Positions 57,050 to 64,000 of a DNA stretch of 64,000 bases are shown piece by piece (positions within the stretch are counted from its first letter, which is position 1; each line of letters opens with the position of its first letter). Source of the stretch: Poecilobothrus nobilitatus (lineage: Eukaryota > Arthropoda > Insecta > Diptera > Dolichopodidae); the NCBI GenBank assembly GCA_947095535.1, contig OX352774.1, positions 237,547,825-237,611,824 on the forward strand. Direction: 5' to 3'. The translations under genes were made by a program, and so were the position numbers. The notes beneath the pieces are model-generated. The model did not search any database, was not told where the DNA came from, and worked only from the letters and a program-made list of their open reading frames with translations.

Positions 57050-58078
57050 CAGGATGTCCGACTCAAGATAGTTTTCCTTCAAATAAGTGATATATCGAAA
57101 TACGGATATATCGAAACACTTAAAAAATTGTTTTGGGGGAGGGGTTATTTTTATTACTTCAGAAGTTATGAGGTCTTAACTATTTTTTTACCTATATAAT
57201 TTAGTTTTATTTCATTAAAATTGGAACCAAACAATTTAAAAAAAAAAACTAAAACAAACTATCTGTTAAAACTGTTTTATCATAAAAATAAAGCTATTAA
57301 CATAACAGATTCTTTATCGCAAAATATTACTCTTCTCTTTCGCGACAGTTTGAGTATTCTATAACTTTACAAATTCAAAAATCTTATAGAACATTAAATT
57401 ATAATAGCATAAAAGTTTTTTTTTGGTCATTCTCCAATACTAGCGTTGGTGTGTAATTTTACCGCCAAACTATTTTTAACATATGGAAAATAATGTAACC
57501 TTCTTCAATGCTGGCGTTGGCGGCTGGCGCGTAATTTTTTTAAAGTTAAAGTTCAGCAATGTTCAAAACTGAACTCTGACCGCTGACCTATTTGATTAAA
57601 TTGACATTTCTTTTTTGTATTGTTTTTTGTTTTTTTTTTTTTGTAAACATTAAAAAAAAGATTTCAAGTAATTGTGAAAAACAATATTTACTTTTCTTTT
57701 TAATTCTTCACTATCCATTTTTAAATTTAATTAATATTGATACAATGACATGACTTGACAGTTCACTGACAATTGATGTTACGCCAGCATTAGAGAGTGA
57801 AATAAAAACAAACCGCTGGCGTGAAACTAAAATTATAGTTACACGCCAACGCCAGTATTGAAGAATGGTCTTTATAATTTTCTGGAAAAACATTTCAATT
57901 AAATCTTGTGTAATAAAAATCGCAATCAATCAATTTTAACAATATGTTATTATTATAAAAAACAAAACAGATTTTTAATGTACAAAAAATAATTAAGACC
58001 CCATAACTTCTAAAGAGCCCCACCTCCTCCTCTCTCACGCACATTTTTTTATTTGTTTCGATATCCCTGATCACCCTG
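57050..58078. mobile_element. Long-TIR element, 1029 bp, containing a second TIR element
   Basis: Ends are CAGGATGTCC and, inverted, CAGGGTGATC. The arms continue in parallel for more than 100 bp: ggatat(at)cgaaacac/ggatatcgaaacaaa, a g-rich block (gggggaggggtt / gaggaggtggggctc), agaagttatg(a/g)ggtctta, and a/tttttttac. The left arm spans 57050-57193 and the right 57976-58078. The left flank has TA; the right has TT, so a TA duplication is only half supported. CAGGGTG-type ends resemble mariner-group MITEs. No transposase was recognised. A second pair of inverted ends lies inside (57425-57870). Confidence 0.75.
57425..57870. mobile_element. Inner TIR element, 446 bp, multiple ends
   Basis: Left end GGTCATTCTCCAATACTAGC, then GTTGG(T)GTGTAA; the right end inverted is GACCATTCTTCAATACTGGC, then GTTGGCGTGTAA. 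I count 27 of 32 matches. A second left-type end, ccttcttcaatgctggcgtt, lies at 57498-57531, and cgccagcattagagag (57783) with cgctggcgtgaaac (57813) are further partial end motifs on the right. The element seems to have doubled termini. Minus-strand frames here (57711-57929) are by-products. The target duplication is obscured by T runs. Confidence 0.7.
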
Positions 58079-59424
58079 TTGATGCAAGATCATCAAGAAT
58101 CAGACACTTTGTATATGTTGTATATTAAAAATATTAATGCAAACAATATTATTATCTATTTATTACTACAAAGGACAATAAAATCAAAATAATAAGCAAA
58201 TATTTTGTATTTTTATTATGTTTTTAATTATCAGGGTAAAGTTCATATAAAAAATATTTCATACAACAATTTATTATAAATATACATCTATGTATATGTG
58301 TGTAGTACAATTTTGTTTACAGAATTTATTAGACATGTAATATATATTATATATATATAATATATCGTATATCGTATAAAAGTTCATTTACTGTTTTAGA
58401 TCGTATTTTTTTTTTTGTGTTTTTCTGTTTTAAATAATTATTTAGTAAATAAATTATCCAATAAAAAAAATCATTTATTTTTACTATGATTATAATAATA
58501 TAAGGTCAATTGTGTGATGAATTAATTGCAGAACACAACAAAATAATACATATATGTTCTATATGTATAAATTTCATATAAAAATAATTGTTTTGTATGA
58601 AATAAAAATAAGATTTATAAGTCACTTATGATTTAAGCGTCAATTTATCAATTTTTGTTATTATTATTGATTATTACCTACAAGGATTAGTTAAAAATTT
58701 TTCTTAGAGCACAAAAACAAAAACGAGGGTTAATAATCTTTTTTTTTTTGAATTGCCTACAATTTATATAATCGTACAATTGACCTCTAACAACATTTTA
58801 GTATATATGGATTATTAATTCTGCATTACAACAATTGATGGAGTATTGTAATTTTTGCAAAGTATGTAACACATTTGATTTTTAGATTTATTGAGAATTT
58901 TTAAAAGGAACATTAATTTAATCGGCATACAAATTTACCACGATACATATTGGAACTAGGCAAAAGATATACTAAGAAAATGAGAATATTAAGGATAATA
59001 AATAAAAGAGGTGTAATGTTAGAGATATATCCTCACTATTATTTTAAAAATATGGTCTCAATAAATTCTCATTCAATTATACTACGTGAGATAGAAGTAG
59101 ATTTTGGTAGATCTTATCAAATATAGAAATGCTTAAATTGAGCTTAAATAATATTGTAATCCATACAATTCTATTTGTATATATTTTTTTATAAATTTTA
59201 TATTTGAGAAACACTCAAATATTTGAGTTAAGTTTTTATTAGAATACTTAGTTGTCTATGAGTTATAATTGTGAAAATAAAAATATTTGTCTTTCATAGT
59301 CTTGTACATAGTCTTGTATTACTATAATCAACGGCTTAAGTGAAACTATAATGATTCAAGAAACTAAAGTTTAGTAAAATATTTCGAATAACCAAATATA
59401 GTTCTTCACTTTAGTTTTCATTTT
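58079..59424. other. AT-rich non-coding sequence
   Basis: No supported feature; tata-rich palindromic stretch near 58340-58375. Confidence 0.6.
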
Positions 59425-59493
59425 TATTACTGGAATTCGAACCTTAGCCTACTAAATGAGCGGTCGACAATCTAACCACTGTACCAATTCTCA
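59425..59493 (-). repeat. tRNA-related sequence (SINE head or tRNA pseudogene)
   Basis: On the minus strand: A box TGGTACAGTGG (59476-59486, full match) and B box-like GGTTCGAATTCC (59432-59443, one mismatch at the last position of the core). A tail with aataaaaatgaaaac follows. Acceptor arms do not pair convincingly, and no flanking duplication was found. It differs in sequence from the SINE at 47185-47334. Confidence 0.55.
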
Positions 59494-61089
59494 TCATTGC
59501 TTTCCTCCGAAAATTGATACATTTTAAAACTTCTAAATAAATAAATTAAATGAAAAGAAAAATTTTTTAAACTAAATAATGATTAATGTGATTAATTAAA
59601 ATTAAGTTATTAAAGAATTTTTACAGTAATAGATTCCAATAATATTTCAAACTTTTCAAACTACTAAAGTAATTTTTGTTAAATTCTTAAATGGTCATAA
59701 TTAAGATATAACTTTTCATCCAATAAAAATGAATTTCTTAATATCTAAGAAATTAAATATTATATTATATAATATTGTTTCATATTATATTTATTAATGG
59801 TAGACTATAAAAATTTACGATTTAACTGTTTTGTTATCTATTACTCATTCAATTTTATGTTTTCATTAAATAAATCTCAGTCTAAGAAAGAATTTTTACA
59901 TCAGAATTTAAACAACAAAATCTTAACTATACAAAAAAAAAAATTAGAAAAACTATCCAATAACAATTATGTATATGTATCTTAAGGATCTGCCTGCAAT
60001 TCTATAAATATTAATTTCAGATATTCTGTAAATATTTTTTTAAGAATCTATAGTTGATTTTTTGTTTTTTATGATTTCATTATGTGCAAAAATGAAAAAA
60101 AAAAAATATCTTAAAGGAATTTTATGGTGTATACATACATCCTGATTTTAAAAAAAGAACCAATAAGTTTGTATATTTAACAGTAGAAAATATTTTCATT
60201 TTCTATCGTAATTTTTTTTTTTATTTGTAATGTTATTTTATGCCTAAAGGGAATTGAAAAAAAGCAAAAATCAAAAAAATACATGTAAGGAAAATTATTT
60301 TCATATTTTATGACTCCAGAAGGAAAACAAAAAGAAATGTTAAAGTAAAATCATTAGAGATTTTCGTGAGAGGGTTTCATTTTCTATATATATTTATGTT
60401 TATGTCTAGAAAATTAGTTTTTGTCGTATTTTATTTGTTATCTTCATATGGTGGAAATGAATTTTTTTTTTTTTTGAGAATTTAATACATATACATATAT
60501 AGCAAATAATGTGAAAAATATATTTTATATTAATATAGATAAATATGAAATCGAAAAATTTTTAAGCAACATTTATACAACACATACTAACATTTTTATA
60601 TAACTTCGAAAAATGAAGTATTAATCAAGAATGTTGTTTTACAAATTTTGTTTGAGGGATTCGATATATCACAAGAAAAGTAGAACAAACTATTTTTTAA
60701 TTCATGTAAATTAAAAAAGGCATGCTTAATATTTAAAATATATTGTTTTTTTCTATTTATTACCTTTCATCCACCTTTCTTTAAGGTCCAACTCTCTCTC
60801 TCTCTCGTTTTCTCTCTCTTTTTCGCTCCTTCAACAATGTTATAAAGAAAAAGTTCATTATTATTAAAGATCTAAATCAGAATTCTTTTTGATCCGCTGC
60901 CCTAAAAACAAACAATAAATTATTAAAGTATAATTTTTTTTTTGTTCTTGAATACTTATACCAAATGTATCTTTGAAATATTTAATTAACACATCTAATT
61001 TTTCGAAATAAGCACAAATGGTGTAAGAAAAAATTTGTGAGTTTCTCTAAACTTTAGAAAAGAAAGGGAAAATTTTTCAGTTTTTAATA
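59494..61089. other. AT-rich non-coding sequence
   Basis: No gene was supported; the plus frame 59797-59985 has no recognised domain. Confidence 0.55.
60792..60823 (+). repeat. (CT)n-rich pyrimidine tract
   Basis: ctctctctctctctc, gtttt, ctctctcttttt: a pyrimidine strand tract. The complementary GA-rich strand can bind GAGA-type factors in flies, but no promoter was identified next to it. Confidence 0.8.
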
Positions 61090-61330
61090 ACTCGGAGTCC
61101 TAGTTTTACATAGTTGCTTCCATTTTCTTTAGTTTTTAGGACTCTTTTCAAAAATATTTTAAAAATTTGCTTATTAGTCCTAGTGAATCCGTTTGACCGT
61201 CCGTCGTTCCGATCGTCCGTCTTTCTTTTTATAAAATCGTTTAAGATAATCATGTTTAAGTCTCTTAAATAAATTATGTAACTCCACCGATTATGGAGTT
61301 ACAGCCTTTCACATTTTGAAAAACCCCTCC
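61090..61330 (+). repeat. Family E copy, 5' part
   Basis: It contains aaaatttgcttattagtcct, ttgaccgtccgtcgttccg, tcgtccgtctttctttttat, aagtctcttaaataaatta and ttatggagttacagcc. This corresponds to 47695-47880. Confidence 0.6.
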
Positions 61331-63189
61331 TTTCAAATGAATTTATCTCAGGTCCTTAATATATTCCATTAAAAATTAAATAAAAAATGTACTTAAATTA
61401 GGCTGAATTATACCGGTACTTAAAATAAAATTATTGAATGTTAATATTAATTGAGAGGGAAATAGTTTTTTTTTTTTTAATTAAATGGAATTACCCTCAT
61501 AAATTAATTTTTTATAAAACTTGAAATACTATTTAAAAATACTATTTTGAAATACATAACCTCCACTCACCCCCTATCATTACTATTAAATCTTTATTTT
61601 AAAAGCTCTACAAACAAAAATAAAGCGTAAATTTTTGTTCTAGTTTAAAACTTTTCCCTTTAATTTTTTTTTTTCTTTTTATTACTTACAACAATTATGA
61701 ATAAAAAAAAAAAATTTTTTTTTTGCCGCATTTACAACCGCACCTCATCAACACCCAATAGAATAAAAATAAAAATAATTTATTAAGAAAACCAAAATAT
61801 TAAAGAAAAAAAAATATCTGGCAAATATCCAAAATAAAAATGAAAAAAAAAAATATTCATAATCAACCTTGTTCCTGTCTAGTAAAACTTAAAAATACAA
61901 AAACTACAACAACAAAATTATTAAAATTGATTAACGCCAATACAATTTCAAACGATAAAAGAAAAATAAAAATAAATAAAAAATTTATACGTTTTTGATA
62001 GAATTTTAGTTTTATTTTTTAAATAAAAAAATAAATCAATTAAAAAACTTTATAGTAAATATACAAATTTAATACAAGTGAAGATCATTAAATATTTTTT
62101 TTTAAAAATATCTATAATTTTTTTTCAATTTTACCCCTTATTCATTTTTTGTTTTTAATAAGTTTTGTGGTTAAAAGGTTAAAAATTACTTTAGGAATTG
62201 GCAGTACATATTAATGATAAAAAAAATTGTTTCATATAGAAAAAATATAAAATGTCATTCAAGGCAAATGTCATATATTTAAATTTTGCTGCAAAACGTT
62301 CAGTAAAATTTTTGCAGCGTGCATTTTTTCATCATTACCTCATTCAACTGAACGCAGTCACTAATACAAAGTTGGTAGTTTCTAATATTCCATAGCAACT
62401 TAAAATAAACTTAAAAGAAATTTTTACTTATACTTCAGATATTATTCTTCTTATATTTCAGATAAATGGTTTTGTCACTAACAAGTATTAACCAACATGC
62501 TGTATACTGACGTAGAAAATTGTCGGCCATTAAAAACTGTATAATGATGATTGATGACTATAGCATTACATAATTTTGCCCAACAAATTTTGAAACTGCA
62601 ATTATTTAAACCAACTATACATAGAAAATAAAATGTTTCTCAAACTTTATAGTCTTAAACAAATCAGTTTGTGCCAAAAAAAAAACATTATCGAATACAA
62701 TAAAAAGATAAAAATGAATTGATTCGTTTCATCTCTCAAATTTTATGATCACTACTCGTAAAAAAAAAATGAAGAAAATACTACCTACCTCAAAATTAAA
62801 AAGAAAGAAAAAAAAATTAAAATAGTAATTGGTAATAATAAAAAGAAAAAGAACAAAAAATTGAAATAAAATTAAAAAATTTCGAATAAAAAATGAAATT
62901 TATTTGTTTTTTAAATACGTATTTTTAATTATTTATACTTTCTTTCTTCTTTTAAATTTTTTTTTATAATATTTGCGTAAAAACAAATTATAAATAAAAG
63001 AGTTGTGCCTGACAAAATTTAAAATTTCATTTTATTTGCAGGGAATATAATATAAGAATCTTTTTGAATTTTTAATATTTAAACCAGATCAGAAAATATT
63101 CGTAACAAGACACTTGAAAATTCAAAAATCAAAATAATACAATTGAATAGATAGATGACAGCAGTAAAACTGCATAAAATATTCATTCT
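61331..63189. other. AT-rich non-coding sequence with a T-poor tract
   Basis: At 61730-62000 the plus strand is relatively T-poor and A/C-rich (cgcatttacaaccgcacctc, ctacaacaacaaa). This is similar in flavour to 6605-7035 and 19880-19935. No coding exon was identified. Confidence 0.5.
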
Positions 63190-63550
63190 TGTTAGCGCAC
63201 GTTCTGTACCGCTCGTCATTAAGATATAAAAAAGAACTGTTCGAAAAATGATAATCATGTCCCAAAAAAAAACATAGCATCTTTAAGTCATCGCCGAAAT
63301 GTAAGTGCTGCCTGTCTTTTCTACAAATATTTTTTTTATTTTGTAACTTTCTTTCACTCTTATTTCTTTTGGAACTATGCTAAAATTCCATACACGAATA
63401 TTTCGTGCAGCGGTTCACTCTTTTGCAGTACACACCTTCAAATTGTATAATAATTACCACCGTATATTTTCCAACTCTTATGATTTTGTAAAATTCTAGA
63501 AAAAAGTCAACTTCTACTTTGTCAATTTTAAATTCATTTCTACTTCTTAA
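63190..63550 (+). pseudogene. LINE reverse transcriptase C-terminal relic (family L)
   Basis: Near 63222: KRTVRKMI (pattern QKRxxRLI). Near 63275: IASLSHRRNVSAACLFYKY, a close match to SLxHRRNVSxLSLFYKY. In the next frame, near 63416: FAVHTFKLYNN...IFSNSYDFVKF, then KKVNFYF (pattern FxxRTxxLWNxLP..FPxSYDLxxFKxxVNRF). There are frameshifts and stops. It confirms the family L order seen at 33200-33830. Confidence 0.65.
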
Positions 63551-64000
63551 CCAATAAACTTACCCCGTTCCATTCTTTTCTCAGATATTTGTCTGTTTAT
63601 CTAACTATTCTGATTACGGTGGAGAATTGGTTTTAGTGAATTCATACTATACAAGAGGGTTTAGGAAGGGGATTAGGGTTTTTTGAAAATGTCCACCTCC
63701 GTCAGATACAAGCAAGTTTTAGTTTTCACAGTAAATTTCTCACATTTCAATTAGATTTATCATCTGATCTCTTCTTTTTATGGAATTCAATATTGATTTA
63801 TTTCAATTAGATTATTTTGTATTGAGGTACTAAAATTCAATGGCAGCTACAGTTTAAGTCACTCCTCAGAATTTTACCTATATTTATAAAAAATCACTTA
63901 AAACTAAAAATCCTGTATAATGGTATAATAAACGAAGTAATAAATTTTATAACAACATTTCATCTCAGTAAATTTTACATACGTATGAAAAGAAAAATTT
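63551..64000. other. Non-coding sequence, window end
   Basis: No supported feature. The first 150 bp could be the 3' untranslated part of the LINE relic. Confidence 0.5.

Overview
The window reads as a very AT-rich, repeat-saturated nuclear segment from an insect, most likely a fly (Diptera). The reasons are long A and T homopolymers and (AT)n tracts throughout, LINE reverse-transcriptase relics with Jockey-type and CR1/L2-type motifs, tRNA-related short elements, and a dispersed repeat carrying the 'cggacggacgaacg...cttaatcgactcag' string that resembles repeats I associate with fly genomes (recollection, not a search). I find no intact protein-coding gene, rRNA or functional tRNA. The window is intergenic or a very large intron, made of old and a few younger mobile elements in unique AT-rich sequence.

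Layout. 0-5 kb: a 0.76 kb dispersed repeat (family A), a LINE relic (family L), and a Helitron-type 3' end at 4623-4652. 5-12.6 kb: a tRNA-like sequence at 5730-5801 and otherwise low-complexity DNA. 12.6-13.3 kb: a decayed Jockey-type RT. 14.9-17.65 kb: a 57 bp direct repeat (53/57 identical) brackets a family-E copy and a fairly young 5'-truncated LINE that has one frameshift, an AATAAA signal and a 24-A tail. 17.8 kb: a 131 bp hairpin MITE. 22-30.5 kb: several family-E copies, a second Helitron-type end, and a tandem array of about 0.69 kb units. 33.2-36.1 kb: LINE relics, two of them cysteine-motif C termini pointing away from each other.

37.7-39.4 kb is the most striking locus. It is a 1617 bp DNA transposon-like element with long terminal inverted repeats, made of small palindromes around AAATAAAGCC, and flanked by an exact 8 bp duplication (ACTTTTTA). 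Inside it lie a second TIR element with related ends and an isolated GC-rich island. 40-52.4 kb: foldback-like elements sharing an internal core module, a palindromic family-A copy, a complete 150 bp tRNA-derived SINE with perfect 15 bp target duplications (47170-47349), and a minisatellite that reverses orientation midway (50051-50200). 53-58 kb: family A on the minus strand, a TA-flanked MITE and a nested TIR-in-TIR element. 59-64 kb: a tRNA-like sequence, a family-E copy and a family-L LINE relic.

Nothing here works together as a pathway. The only likely activities are mobile-element ones: Pol III promoters in the tRNA-like units, and target-primed insertion by LINEs. Element families A, C, D, E and L are my own labels. 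All similarity statements are by eye; identities and family assignments need alignment and database searches.
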